Shown here piece after piece: positions 29,449 to 38,660 of a DNA stretch of 64,000 nucleotides (the first letter of the stretch is position 1; every line of letters begins with the position of its first letter). The position numbers and the translations under genes were made by a program. The notes under the pieces are model-generated. The model searched no databases and had not been told where the DNA came from. It was given only the letters and a program-made list of their open reading frames with translations. The stretch lies in assembly GCF_030817655.1 (NCBI RefSeq), contig NZ_JAUSZM010000003.1, forward strand, positions 3,968,001 to 4,032,000, in the 5' to 3' direction. This DNA is from Streptomyces sp. V4I2. Lineage in GTDB: Bacteria > Actinomycetota > Actinomycetes > Streptomycetales > Streptomycetaceae.

Positions 29449-29522
29449 GCGGGCGTAGCTCAATGGTAGAGCACTAGTCTTCCAAACTAGCTACGCGGGT
29501 TCGATTCCCGTCGCCCGCTCCA
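29449..29522 (+). tRNA. tRNA-Gly (anticodon UCC)
   Basis: 74 nt including CCA. Acceptor GCGGGCG pairs with CGCCCGC. D arm TAGCTCAATGGTAGAGCA, anticodon stem CTAGT/ACTAG with loop CTTCCAA (anticodon TCC), T arm GGGTTCGATTCCC. Confidence 0.97.
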
Positions 29523-29527
29523 ACAGG

Positions 29528-29562
29528 CCTCCGGCCCGGTCCTTCGAGGATCGGGCCGGAGG
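29528..29562 (+). terminator. Terminator after tRNA-Gly
   Basis: CCTCCGGCCCG pairs with CGGGCCGGAGG, with an inner TCCT/AGGA stem and a short TCG loop, followed by TCTTT. Confidence 0.88.
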
Positions 29563-29645
29563 TCTTTGCGCTGTCTGGGGGTGCGTCCGGGGGTGTCGTG
29601 TGAGGTCTGCGGCGGTCGGGCGGCGGCGGACCGGGCGGGCGCGGT

Positions 29646-29840
29646 CTAGAACTGGATCGAGTTGATGGTCTCCGCTATCGAGTTCAGGAACCGCTGGATG
29701 TCGTCGGCCATGCCGGTCGAGGCGAGGAAGAAGCCGAAGAGCACCGCGACGACGGCTGGGCCGGCCTTCAGGGAACCTCCCCGGATCAACACCACCAGGA
29801 TGATCGCCAACAGCAGCACCGCTGACAGAGAAATGGCCAC
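29646..29840 (-). CDS. Small membrane protein, 64 residues
   Basis: Two hydrophobic helices (ISLSAVLLLAIILVVLI and AGPAVVAVLFGFFLASTG) are separated by a short basic turn, then an amphipathic tail (DDIQRFLNSIAETINSIQF). The helix-turn-helix layout is convincing as a real small protein. I do not recognise its function; similar small proteins occur widely in Streptomyces. No operon partner. Confidence 0.65.
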   Translation of the reverse strand: MAISLSAVLLLAIILVVLIRGGSLKAGPAVVAVLFGFFLASTGMADDIQRFLNSIAETINSIQF

Positions 29841-30352
29841 AACTGATCACACCCTTGGTCGGTCCGCTCTCCCGGCCCGGGGACGCGACCCCGCGCACCC
29901 CCGCCAGAACCATCGTGCCACCAAAGAGGCCCGCATATGCGGCGCGTGACTGAACGTTGGCTACTTCCGTGCCCGCGGCCGACCGCGGCCGGGCGTGCGG
30001 GCGGACCGACTCGGCCTGTCCGCACAGTAATTCGACCGTGCACCCACACAGGGAATTCAACGAGTTCGTTTCCGTGTCCACACAACGTGTTCGCAGGTAA
30101 TTCGAATTGCCGCCACACGCGCTCCAACAGCCCTGCCAGGTGGGCCCTCAAAGGCGTCTTATGCCCTGTTTAGTCAGGATGAATTACGACAAGAAGGGCC
30201 CATGTGGCGCACACCGTTGATCCCCGGACGGCGTGTTGGTCATCACGTGGACGACGAGGTCAACTCCCGGAAAACGGGGTACTCGCAGCAATTAACCAGG
30301 AATGACGTGGAGGGTTTTACGAATACCCACAGCCGAGGCTAGGGTGCCTCAG
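29841..30352. other. Intergenic region without a supported gene
   Basis: About 500 bp between the small membrane protein and the acyltransferase, with lower GC in 30000-30300 than around it. Open frames here lack coding character. It must hold the promoters of both flanking genes; no clear elements were recognised. Confidence 0.6.
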
Positions 30353-31615
30353 ATGTTCCACGCCGCCTCGTCCCCCGCAAGCGCAGCGAGGTCGCTGCGC
30401 CCGCACGGCCAGAACCGCGCGCCTCTCCCCCCGGCACACCCGTCGACGGACGGAGTGCCGAGTCCGCGTTCGCCGCAGAACTCCCGAGCCGCCGCGGGCA
30501 ACCAGCCTGCCCCGTCCGGCGACAAACCCGGCAAACAGCGCGACGCGTTCTTCGACAACGCCAAGTTCCTGGCGATCGTGCTGGTGGCGATCGGCCACTC
30601 CTGGGAGCCGATCAAGGGCGACAGCCGGATCCTGGAGGGCCTGTACACGTTCGTGTACGCCTTCCACATGCCGGCGTTCATCATCATCTCCGGCTTCTTC
30701 TCCCGCAGTTTCGACATGCGCGCCGACCGGCTGCAGCGGCTGGTCACCGGCGTCGTCGTGCCGTACGTCCTCTTCGAGACCGCCTACACCCTCTTCAACC
30801 GCTATGCCGGCGGTGAGCCGGACCAGGCGATCAGCCTGCTGGATCCCTGGTATCTGACCTGGTTCCTGGTCGCGTTGTTCGTCTGGCGGCTGACCACGCC
30901 GATCTGGAAGCTGGTGCGGTGGCCGCTGCCGCTGGCGCTCGGCATCGCCATGCTGGCGTCCGTCACCCCGGAGATCGGCAACGACCTGGACCTCCAGCGG
31001 GTGCTGCAGTTCCTGCCGTTCTTCGTGCTCGGCCTGCTGATGAAGCCCGAACACTTCCGGCTGGTGCGGCGGCGCTCGGTGCGGATCCTGTCGGTGCCGG
31101 TGTTCGCCTGTGCGGTGGTCGTCGCCTGGTGGTCGGTGCCGCGCATGAACACCGGGTGGTTCTACCACCGTGACTCCGCACAGCAGTTGGGCGCGCCGTG
31201 GTGGACCGGACCGGTCATGGTCCTCGCCCTGTTCGGCTGCTCGCTGCTGCTGACCGCCTGCTTCTTCTCCTGGGTGCCGGGCCGCACGATGTGGTTCACC
31301 TCGCTCGGCGCGGGCACGCTGTTCGGCTATCTGCTGCACGGCTTCCTGGTCAAGGGCGGCGACTACGGGGGCTGGTTCGACCACGCCTGGCTGCACCGGC
31401 CGCTCGGTGAGATCTTCGTGAGCGTCTGCGCGGGCGTCGCGGTCACGCTGCTGTGCACCGCGCCGGTGCGCCGCGTCTTCCGGTTCGCGATGGAGCCGAC
31501 GATGGACTGGGCCTTCAAGCGGGACGCCGCCGAGGTGGCCCGCGGCCGCGAGCAGCGCGAGCAGACCCCCGTACAGGAGAAGGAGAAGGAGAAGGAGAAG
31601 GTCTCGGCCGGCTGA
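30353..31615 (+). CDS. Acyltransferase 3-family membrane protein
   Basis: About 420 residues. A Pro/Ser-rich N-terminal region of ~65 residues precedes RDAFFDNAKFLAIVLVAIGHSWEP, the first helix of an acyltransferase-3/fucose-4-O-acetylase-like protein with the conserved Asn-Ala-Lys and active-site-type His. About ten membrane helices follow (FHMPAFIIISGFFS, GTLFGYLLHGFLVKGG). The C-terminal tail is rich in Lys/Glu. Such enzymes O-acetylate surface or secreted glycans. The ATG at 30353 is chosen (AGGG 9 nt upstream); an in-frame GTG at 30344 and an ATG at 30302 exist. Not obviously tied to T7SS. Confidence 0.85.
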   Translation: MFHAASSPASAARSLRPHGQNRAPLPPAHPSTDGVPSPRSPQNSRAAAGNQPAPSGDKPGKQRDAFFDNAKFLAIVLVAIGHSWEPIKGDSRILEGLYTFVYAFHMPAFIIISGFFSRSFDMRADRLQRLVTGVVVPYVLFETAYTLFNRYAGGEPDQAISLLDPWYLTWFLVALFVWRLTTPIWKLVRWPLPLALGIAMLASVTPEIGNDLDLQRVLQFLPFFVLGLLMKPEHFRLVRRRSVRILSVPVFACAVVVAWWSVPRMNTGWFYHRDSAQQLGAPWWTGPVMVLALFGCSLLLTACFFSWVPGRTMWFTSLGAGTLFGYLLHGFLVKGGDYGGWFDHAWLHRPLGEIFVSVCAGVAVTLLCTAPVRRVFRFAMEPTMDWAFKRDAAEVARGREQREQTPVQEKEKEKEKVSAG

Positions 31616-31633
31616 GACTGAGACTGAGACGAC

Positions 31634-31679
31634 AAACGACCGGGTCCCCGACTGCTGAGCAGCGGGGACCCGGTCGTTT
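31634..31679. terminator. Bidirectional terminator, acyltransferase / T7SS operon
   Basis: 16 bp perfect arms (AAACGACCGGGTCCCC and complement) with a nested CTGCT/AGCAG stem. It lies between convergent genes and closes the T7SS operon on the minus strand. Confidence 0.92.
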
Positions 31680-31689
31680 CCGGGCTGTT

Positions 31690-33120
31690 CTAGCTGCCCT
31701 TCAGGTGCCTCATCAGGCGCTCGAAGTCCTGCCAGCCGGACAGGTCCGACGGGTCGCCCGGCAGCGGGTAGTACAGGGCCGGGCGGGTCTTCGGACCCAG
31801 TTCGCGCGGGGACTCGGCGAGGGGCGTGCGGCGGGCCCGGTCGCCCGGCATCTGGCGGACCTCCTCGGCGCCCAGGACGAACGCGAACGGCACGCCGGGG
31901 CCCTCGAAGTGCGGCGGGACGGACAGGTCCCGGCGGGCGCGGCGGATCTGGACCAGCATGGACTGCAGGTCGTGCCGGGTGGCGAGGGCCTCGGCCGCGG
32001 CCTGTACGGCGTCCGTCGGCAGCTGCTCGCCGGGGCCGTAGCCGAACGCCATGGTGACGTCCTCCTCCACACCGCCCTTGGTGCGGCTGATGCGGACGGT
32101 CGCGATACCCGGGCGCTCCGGGGTGCCGACGACCACCAGCCAGGTCGGCGCGGGCGAGCGTTCGTACGCCACGTCGGTCAACTGCCGCAGGGACCACGGG
32201 AGGTTGGCGGGTTCCTCGGTGCCCCAGCCGGCCGGTGGTTCACCGGTGATCTCCCGCCATACGGCTTCCGCGGCGCCACCGAGGACGAGGCGGTCGTCGG
32301 CCGGGTGGACCGTGCGGAAGGAGATGGCCAGCTGGCGTTCGCCGGTGTCGCCCTTCGCGGCGAGGCCCTCCTTGAAGGTGGCGGCGACCGGGGTGCGCGG
32401 GTCCTCCCGGGTCGCGTCCGGGGGCACGACGGTGGCGAACAAGCCGTTGTTCCACTCCAGGACGGCTCCGGACAGGCCGTCGTAGTAGCCATCCCGCTCG
32501 TCCTGCACCACCCAGCGCGAGGGCCAGCCCGGCAGACTGCCGCGGACCGCCGGGGAGAGGCGGGTGCCGGCGGGGGTGACGATCTGGAGGCCGAGCTCGG
32601 CGTTCGCGGCGGCGCGGAAGGCGTCCGAGAGCCAGGCGGTCATCGCGACCACCGGGCGGTCCTGGATGATGACCGCGACCTTGTCGGTGAGGACGTCCAC
32701 GGCGGGCTGGGCGGCGGCCGGGACCGGCGCCGCGCTCATCCCCTCCGTGTTGACCACGGCCAGCGACCAGGCGACCTCGGGCGGCCAGGCGGTGCCGCCG
32801 ACCAGGGTGGCGAGCCGGGCGGCGAAGGTGCCGGCGAGCTGCTCGGCCTCCTTGACGCCGGTGGTGGCGCGGGCCTCGGTCCACCAGTACGGCACCTCGG
32901 GCGCACTCGCCCCGAGCAGCCGCTCGGCCTCGCCCCTGACCTGCACCAGCAGCGGCGCCTCCACGGAGACCAGCGGGCGGCCCTGCTGGTCGCAGAGCTG
33001 CACCACCGCGCCCTCGCCCTCGGTGCCCACCAGTTGGTCCGGGCCTCCGGAGAGGAGCCCGGCGATCACGCTCAGCGGGTCGGGCATCTTCTTCGTCAGG
33101 GTGACGACGTCCTTCGTCAT
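31690..33120 (-). CDS. T7SS-associated protein, DUF6177-type
   Basis: 476 residues, no membrane helix and no signal peptide. Starts 4 bp after the eccC stop, so it is translationally linked to the secretion ATPase. I recall proteins like this, next to EccC in Streptomyces ESX loci, being annotated DUF6177; the domain number is from memory. The protein has mixed alpha/beta composition and no catalytic motif I recognise. Its fixed place suggests a cytosolic accessory of the ESX machine, perhaps doing what EspG/EccE-like parts do elsewhere; that role is inference. Confidence 0.75.
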   Translation of the reverse strand: MTKDVVTLTKKMPDPLSVIAGLLSGGPDQLVGTEGEGAVVQLCDQQGRPLVSVEAPLLVQVRGEAERLLGASAPEVPYWWTEARATTGVKEAEQLAGTFAARLATLVGGTAWPPEVAWSLAVVNTEGMSAAPVPAAAQPAVDVLTDKVAVIIQDRPVVAMTAWLSDAFRAAANAELGLQIVTPAGTRLSPAVRGSLPGWPSRWVVQDERDGYYDGLSGAVLEWNNGLFATVVPPDATREDPRTPVAATFKEGLAAKGDTGERQLAISFRTVHPADDRLVLGGAAEAVWREITGEPPAGWGTEEPANLPWSLRQLTDVAYERSPAPTWLVVVGTPERPGIATVRISRTKGGVEEDVTMAFGYGPGEQLPTDAVQAAAEALATRHDLQSMLVQIRRARRDLSVPPHFEGPGVPFAFVLGAEEVRQMPGDRARRTPLAESPRELGPKTRPALYYPLPGDPSDLSGWQDFERLMRHLKGS

Positions 33121-33124
33121 GGAT

Positions 33125-36100
33125 TCACCTGGTCCCCGTGTAGACGGTCTGGATCAGCCGGCTCGGCTGTCCCCTGCGGACCAGCACCCCACGGCCGGGC
33201 GGCTGCGCGCTGGCGTACACGCCGGGGAAGAGCTGGCCCTCGCTGCGGTCGCCCGACATCACCAGCGCCGAGGAACCGGACTCGCGCAGGCCCTGCAGCA
33301 TCGGCTCGTACAGGCCGCGGGAGGCGCCCGCGACCCGTCGGGTGAGGATGAAGTGCAGGCCGATGTCGACGGCCGAGGGGATGTACGGCACGAAGGGCGC
33401 GAGCGGCTGCTGGCCGGCGGTGCTGAGGACGTCGTAGTCGTCGACGAGGATCACGATCCGGGGGCCGGAGAAGCTGCCCGGTTCCAGGTCCTCGCTGTCG
33501 GCGCTCTCGTCGGGCAGCCGCTTCTCCAGTTCGCCGGCGATGCCCGCGGCGAGGCCGGCGGCGAGCTTGGCGTTGTAGGCGTAGCCGCCGCGGTACTCCT
33601 CGGGGATGGCTCCGCGCAGGCCGCGCCGCGGGTCGAAGACGCCGAAGACGAGTTCGTCGTCGCCGTAGCGCTCGATCAGGCCCTGGCTGATCGCCTTGAG
33701 CAGGTTGGTCTTGCCGCACTCGCTGTCGCCCATGATCATCAGGTGCTGGTCGTGCTCGAACAGGTCGAGCAGGACGGGCGCGAGCTGCGTCTGGTCGAGG
33801 CCGATCGGGACGCGGCGCGGCTCGGTCTGCGGGCCGGGCAGCAGCTCCGGCTCCAGGACGTGCGGCAGCACGCGCACCGGCTGGGCGACCTCGCCGGTCC
33901 AGGTGGCGCGGAGCTGGCGGGCGGTGCGCTCCAGGACCGCGCCGAGATCGGCGGTGTCGGCGAGGCCGTCGGTACGGGGCAGGGCGACCTGGGCGAACAG
34001 CTTGCCGTCGGTGAGGACGCGGCCCTTCTCCTCCGGGGAGAGGGTCTGGGCGAGTTTGCGCTCGATGCTGGACTCGCTCGGGTCGTTCAGGCGCAGCTCG
34101 ACGCGGGTGCCGAACTGCGACTGGGTGGCGATGCGCACGTCGTTCCAGCGGAGCATGCCGGCGACGACGTGGATGCCGTAGCCGCCGCCGCGCTTGAGGA
34201 TGTCGATGACGGCGTCGTCGAGGTTCTCGAAGTCGTCGCGCAGGGCGCCGAAGCCGTCGATGAGCAGCACGATCTCGGTGGAGGCCAGCTCGGGCACCTG
34301 GCCGGCCGCGCGCAGGGTGCGCAGCTGCTCCAGCGAGTCGATGTTGTGGATGCGGAAGAGCTCCTCGCGCTGGTCGAGCATGGCGCGTACGGAGTCGATG
34401 GTGCGGGCGGCGCGCTCGCGGTCGGCGCGGCCGGCGACCCCGCCGACGTGCGGCAGCCCGGACAGGGCCTGGAGGCCGCCGCCGACGAGGTCGAGGCCGT
34501 AGATGCCGACTTCCTGCGGGGTGTGCGTCAGGGCCAGGGAGAGGGCCAGGGAGCGCAGCAGGGTGGTCTTGCCGGACTGCGGGCCGCCGATGACCGCCGC
34601 GTGGCCGCCGGACAGCGTGAGGTCCAGGTACCACTGGCCCTGCTGCTGCTTGGTCGGGTCGTCGATGATGCCGAGCGGCACCTGGAGGGGGCCGCGTCGC
34701 TTGGCGAGCTGCATGCCGCGGGCGCCCACTTCGACGGGCCCCGCGACCTTGTCGAGGGGGACGGCGGCGGGCAGCGGCGGCAGCCAGATCTGGCGTACCG
34801 GGCGGGCTCCGGCGTTCTCCAACTGGTCGATGAGCACGCCGAGTTGGGTGGGACCGGTCTCCCGGCGCCGCATCTTCGGCTCCTCGGACGCGCTGTTTCC
34901 GTCCTCGCCGAGGGTGTTGTACGCCTCGTACTTCAGGGCCAGCGGACCGGTGTCCTCCTCGTCGCGCTGCACGGGCCCGCTGTAGGCGCCGGAGACATAG
35001 CTGGCCTTGAACCGCTCGTAGTGGCTGGTGTCGACCTTGAGGTAGCCGAAGCCGGGCAGCGGGGGCAGGTGGAAGGCGTCCGTGGTGTCCAGGACCGTAC
35101 GGGACTCGTCGGCGGAGAAGGTGCGCAGGCCGAGCCGGTACGACAGGTAGGTGTCCAGGCCCTTGAGCTTGCCGCCCTCGATGCGCTGGCTGGACAGCAG
35201 CAGGTGGACGCCGATGGAGCGGCCGATGCGGCCGATCGACAGGAACAGGTCGATGAAGTCCGGCTTGGCGGTGAGGAGTTCGCCGAACTCGTCGATCACC
35301 ACGAACAAGTGCGGCAGCGGATCCAGGTCGGGGCGCTTCTCGGCGCGCAGGGCGGCGTAGTGACCGATGTCGGCGACGTTGCCCGCGTTCTTGAGGACCT
35401 GCTGGCGGCGCTTGACCTCGCCGGCGAGCGAGGCGTGGACGCGTTCGACCAGGCCGGCCTGGTTCTCCAGGTTGGTGATGACGCCGGCGACGTGCGGGAG
35501 GTCCGCGAAGGGGGCGAAGGTGGCGCCGCCCTTGTAGTCGACGAGGACCAGGGAGAGGTCCTCCGGCGGGTGGGTGGCGACCAGGGCGAGGACCAGGGTG
35601 CGCAGCAGCTCCGACTTGCCCGACCCGGTGGCGCCGACACACAGGCCGTGCGGGCCCATGCCCAGCTCGGAGGACTCCTTCAGGTCGAGCAGTACGGGCT
35701 CGTGGGAGTCGCTGATGCCGATGGGCACGCGCAGGAAGGCGCGTTCGCCGCGCGGCGCCCACATCTGGTTCAGGTCGAGGCCCGCGACGTCGTCGATGCC
35801 GAGCAGTTCGGCGAAGTCGACCGGGCCGGTGAGCGGGGCGTCGACCATCGACTCGGCGGACAGCCTGAGCGGGGCGAGCATCCGGGCGAGTCCCTCGGCG
35901 AAGGGGATGCCGATCTCGTCGACGGTGCCGTGGGCGCTGATCGGCTCCGGCATGCGCAGGTCCTCGATGACGACCCGCTCGCCGTCGACGGTGATGCGCA
36001 CGCCCACGCTGCCGGGTTCCTGGATCCGCTGGTCCAGCAGGTGCAGGACGGTGACGCTCATGTCGCGCAGGCCGACCGCGTCGTCGGGGCGCGGCAGGTC

Positions 36101-37099
36101 GACGGCGTCCTCGCCGTGTCCGTCGGCGACGACCAGCAGCCGGGAGGTCATGCCGAGGGCGTCCTTGCCGGACAGACCGCGGCGCACCTCGGCCGCGTAG
36201 GAGGCGCGGCGGCGCAGCTCGGGGCCGATCTGGCGGGCCAGTTGGGGCAGCGAGGGCGCGATGCGGCGGGCGGCCACGGGGCCGTCGAACTGCTCGCTGT
36301 CGAGCAGGTGCGGCAGCCACTTGGCCCACTCCCAGTCGGCGATCCGGTCGCCGGGCGCGGCGAGCGCCATGGCCACGTCGTCGGGCGCGTGGGTGGCGGC
36401 GGCCTGCACGATGAGCGCGCGGGCGACGCGGAGGGTGTCCTCGCGGCTGCCGATGACGGTGATGTTGCCGACCCGGTCGAGCGGGACGGTCAGCGGGAGT
36501 TCGGTGCCGATGCTGAAGCGGGACACCAGCGCGGACGCCTCGTTCAGCATGAACTGGTCGGGCGGGGTCAGCACGTTGGACGTCTGCTGACCCACCTTCA
36601 GGTCGCGCACCGGCATCTCACCGGTGCCGACTCGGACCCGCAGGAAGTCGGCGTCCGTCCGGCGCCGCTCCCACAGCCGGGCGGGGTCGCGCACGATGTC
36701 GTACAACGCGTCCGGCGGCGGGTTGAGGACCCCCGTGCTCTCGCGCCGCTCCCGCTCCTCCTTGGAGAGCTCCTCGCGGGTGTCCTCCAGGTAGGAGAGG
36801 TAGGCCTCGCGCTGGGTGCGGCGGGTGCGCTGGGCCTTCCCCCGCTGGGAGAAGAGCAGGACCATCGAGCCGACGATCGTGACGACGAGGATGATCGCGC
36901 CCAGCCCGGCGAACTGGCTGTTGCGCACGACGGTCATCATCACGACCGACGACATCACACCGGCGACGGGCAGCAGCGAGGTCGCGATCGAACCCGACTT
37001 GCCGTCGGGCAGGTTGGGCGGCGCCTCTATGGTGCGCGACTCCGGGGAGGCCGGGGGCCGGGTGGTGCGGGCCGGCCGGTGGATCAGTCGGGTGCTCAT
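33125..37099 (-). CDS. eccC: Type VII secretion ATPase EccC (FtsK/SpoIIIE family)
   Basis: 1324 residues, a single-chain EccCa-EccCb. Two membrane helices lie near residues 43-85. Three FtsK/SpoIIIE ATPase domains follow, with Walker A loops GATGSGKS (~490), GGPQSGKT (~838) and GDSECGKT (~1123). Domain 1 has LVDYKGG and VVIDEFGELL (Walker B with catalytic Glu). Domains 2 and 3 have LLIDGFGAL and VILVDDYDVL, less canonical at the Glu. In other systems the last domain binds the C-terminal signal of secreted WXG proteins. This is the motor of the system that presumably exports the toxins and small ESAT-6-like proteins at 42-58 kb. Confidence 0.96.
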   Translation of the reverse strand: MSTRLIHRPARTTRPPASPESRTIEAPPNLPDGKSGSIATSLLPVAGVMSSVVMMTVVRNSQFAGLGAIILVVTIVGSMVLLFSQRGKAQRTRRTQREAYLSYLEDTREELSKEERERRESTGVLNPPPDALYDIVRDPARLWERRRTDADFLRVRVGTGEMPVRDLKVGQQTSNVLTPPDQFMLNEASALVSRFSIGTELPLTVPLDRVGNITVIGSREDTLRVARALIVQAAATHAPDDVAMALAAPGDRIADWEWAKWLPHLLDSEQFDGPVAARRIAPSLPQLARQIGPELRRRASYAAEVRRGLSGKDALGMTSRLLVVADGHGEDAVDLPRPDDAVGLRDMSVTVLHLLDQRIQEPGSVGVRITVDGERVVIEDLRMPEPISAHGTVDEIGIPFAEGLARMLAPLRLSAESMVDAPLTGPVDFAELLGIDDVAGLDLNQMWAPRGERAFLRVPIGISDSHEPVLLDLKESSELGMGPHGLCVGATGSGKSELLRTLVLALVATHPPEDLSLVLVDYKGGATFAPFADLPHVAGVITNLENQAGLVERVHASLAGEVKRRQQVLKNAGNVADIGHYAALRAEKRPDLDPLPHLFVVIDEFGELLTAKPDFIDLFLSIGRIGRSIGVHLLLSSQRIEGGKLKGLDTYLSYRLGLRTFSADESRTVLDTTDAFHLPPLPGFGYLKVDTSHYERFKASYVSGAYSGPVQRDEEDTGPLALKYEAYNTLGEDGNSASEEPKMRRRETGPTQLGVLIDQLENAGARPVRQIWLPPLPAAVPLDKVAGPVEVGARGMQLAKRRGPLQVPLGIIDDPTKQQQGQWYLDLTLSGGHAAVIGGPQSGKTTLLRSLALSLALTHTPQEVGIYGLDLVGGGLQALSGLPHVGGVAGRADRERAARTIDSVRAMLDQREELFRIHNIDSLEQLRTLRAAGQVPELASTEIVLLIDGFGALRDDFENLDDAVIDILKRGGGYGIHVVAGMLRWNDVRIATQSQFGTRVELRLNDPSESSIERKLAQTLSPEEKGRVLTDGKLFAQVALPRTDGLADTADLGAVLERTARQLRATWTGEVAQPVRVLPHVLEPELLPGPQTEPRRVPIGLDQTQLAPVLLDLFEHDQHLMIMGDSECGKTNLLKAISQGLIERYGDDELVFGVFDPRRGLRGAIPEEYRGGYAYNAKLAAGLAAGIAGELEKRLPDESADSEDLEPGSFSGPRIVILVDDYDVLSTAGQQPLAPFVPYIPSAVDIGLHFILTRRVAGASRGLYEPMLQGLRESGSSALVMSGDRSEGQLFPGVYASAQPPGRGVLVRRGQPSRLIQTVYTGTR

Positions 37100-37147
37100 C
37101 GTCCTTGTCCTCGGTTGTCCGCAGGTTCCCTTCGTGCAGGGGACGGT

Positions 37148-38581
37148 TCAGCGGCTCTTCTGGGAGAGCTGGAAGACCTCCGCGGCCAGTCGCGTGGCGG
37201 CCTCCCGGGTGTCCCGCGCGAGCAGGTCGGTGCGGATGGTGCCGCCGGCCGCCAGATGCCGGTCGTACGGCAGGATCCGCACGCTCGCCCCGGTCGTCTT
37301 CAGCTGCTCGGCGGCCTTCTCTACGTCGACGCCGGTGTGCGGGACGGTCTCGGTGAGCACGACGACGGTCGAGGTGGTGATGTCCCGGGGCAGCCCGCGC
37401 ATCCACTGCAGGACGGCGTGCGTGCTGGCGACGCCCTCCAGCGTGGCGGGCACGGTGAGGATGCGGGCCTGGGCGGCGGAGAGCGCGGTGCGGGCGACCT
37501 CGGCGGGCATGGTCTCGCAGTCGACGACGGTCACCCCGAAGTAGCGGCGCATCGACACCATGACCCGCTCGTACGCCTTGGTGTCGAGCATGGCCCCGAC
37601 CTGCCCCTGACTGCCGGGCAACAGCCAGGCGTTGTCGGGCAGTTGGACCAGGTAGCCGGTGATCTCCAGGAGCGACATCTGTGGCTGGACGACGTCGGCG
37701 AGGTCGCCGGTGGTCCAGCGCAGCGTCTCCGCGCCGAGCCTGAGCGGCAGCGAGCCGAGCGCCGGATCGGCCTCGATGACGAGGGTCGGGTCCTGGCGGT
37801 AGTGGGCGTACGTGGTGCCGAGCAGGGCGGCGATCGTCGTCTTGCCGGAGCCGCCGCGGATGGAGGTCACCGCGATCTGCCGGCCGGTGGTGACCGGCTG
37901 CTGCAGTATCTCGGCGGTGGCGGTGGTCTCGGCGACCTCGCGCGCGGCCGAGGAGGACACGGTACGGCGTACGGCCCGCAGGGCGCGGGCGCTGAACGGT
38001 TCCCCGCGGCGCGGCCCGCGACCGGCGGCGGCGAGCTTCTTGTCCACGACCGGGCGGGAGTCGGGGGTGGCGCGGGGGGAGCGGGCGCGGGGGGCGGGGG
38101 CCTGCTGGGGCTGCGGCTGGGGGTGAGCCTGCTGGGGCTGCGGCTGGGAGTACGCCTGCTGCGGTTGCTGCGGCTGGGCGGGGTAGCCCGGCTGCGGATA
38201 CGCGGCGGCCTGGTCGCCGTGTCCCTGCTGCGGGTAGCGGTACGGCTGCTGCGGCTGGGCAGGGGCTGCCTGCTGCGGGTAGCCGTAGGGCTGCCGGGGC
38301 TGGGCGGCGGGGTCGGCCTGCTGCGGATAGCCGTACGCCTGCGGCTGAGGCTGGGCCTGCGGCTGAGGCTGGGCCTGCGGCTGGGACTGAGCATGCGGCT
38401 GGGACTGAGCCTGGCCCTGGCCCTGGCCCTGCGGCGGGATGTTCTGCGCGCCCGGCTGCCCTTCCGGCTGCTGGCCCGCCGCCTGCTGTGGCTGCGCGCC
38501 GGGTTGTGGGGCACGCTGCTGGGCCGCGCCGCCCTTCAGGTCGCGCAGCACGTCGCTCTGCCAGTTGTCCCCGCTCGGCAT
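37148..38581 (-). CDS. ParA/MinD-like ATPase of the ESX locus (SCO5717-type)
   Basis: 477 residues. The first ~200 are extremely rich in Pro, Gln, Tyr and Ala, with repeats such as YGYPQQA. A deviant Walker A P-loop, IRGGSGKTTIAAL, follows near residue 240, then a MinD/ParA-like fold (VIEADPALGSLPLRLG; VDCETMPAEVARTALS). NCBI names such proteins SCO5717 family growth-regulating ATPases, as I recall. In mycobacteria an analogous Pro-rich ATPase, EspI, sits in the ESX-1 locus. Likely cytosolic, regulating or positioning secretion. It lies 48 bp upstream of eccC. Confidence 0.85.
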   Translation of the reverse strand: MPSGDNWQSDVLRDLKGGAAQQRAPQPGAQPQQAAGQQPEGQPGAQNIPPQGQGQGQAQSQPHAQSQPQAQPQPQAQPQPQAYGYPQQADPAAQPRQPYGYPQQAAPAQPQQPYRYPQQGHGDQAAAYPQPGYPAQPQQPQQAYSQPQPQQAHPQPQPQQAPAPRARSPRATPDSRPVVDKKLAAAGRGPRRGEPFSARALRAVRRTVSSSAAREVAETTATAEILQQPVTTGRQIAVTSIRGGSGKTTIAALLGTTYAHYRQDPTLVIEADPALGSLPLRLGAETLRWTTGDLADVVQPQMSLLEITGYLVQLPDNAWLLPGSQGQVGAMLDTKAYERVMVSMRRYFGVTVVDCETMPAEVARTALSAAQARILTVPATLEGVASTHAVLQWMRGLPRDITTSTVVVLTETVPHTGVDVEKAAEQLKTTGASVRILPYDRHLAAGGTIRTDLLARDTREAATRLAAEVFQLSQKSR

Positions 38582-38660
38582 GTCGCCCTTCTCTCCTGCT
38601 ACGCCGCCGCCTCGTCGCCCGCCCGGAGCGACGGCGCGGCGGCGTCTGGTCTTCGAAGCC

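Noticed and set aside
29208..29522. tRNA-Pro / tRNA-Gly pair as attachment site of an integrated element carrying the T7SS array
   Set aside because: No integrase, excisionase or direct repeat of a tRNA 3' end was seen in the window.
29841..30300. Small genes in the gap before the acyltransferase
   Set aside because: Open frames on both strands lack codon bias, ribosome binding sites and recognisable sequence.
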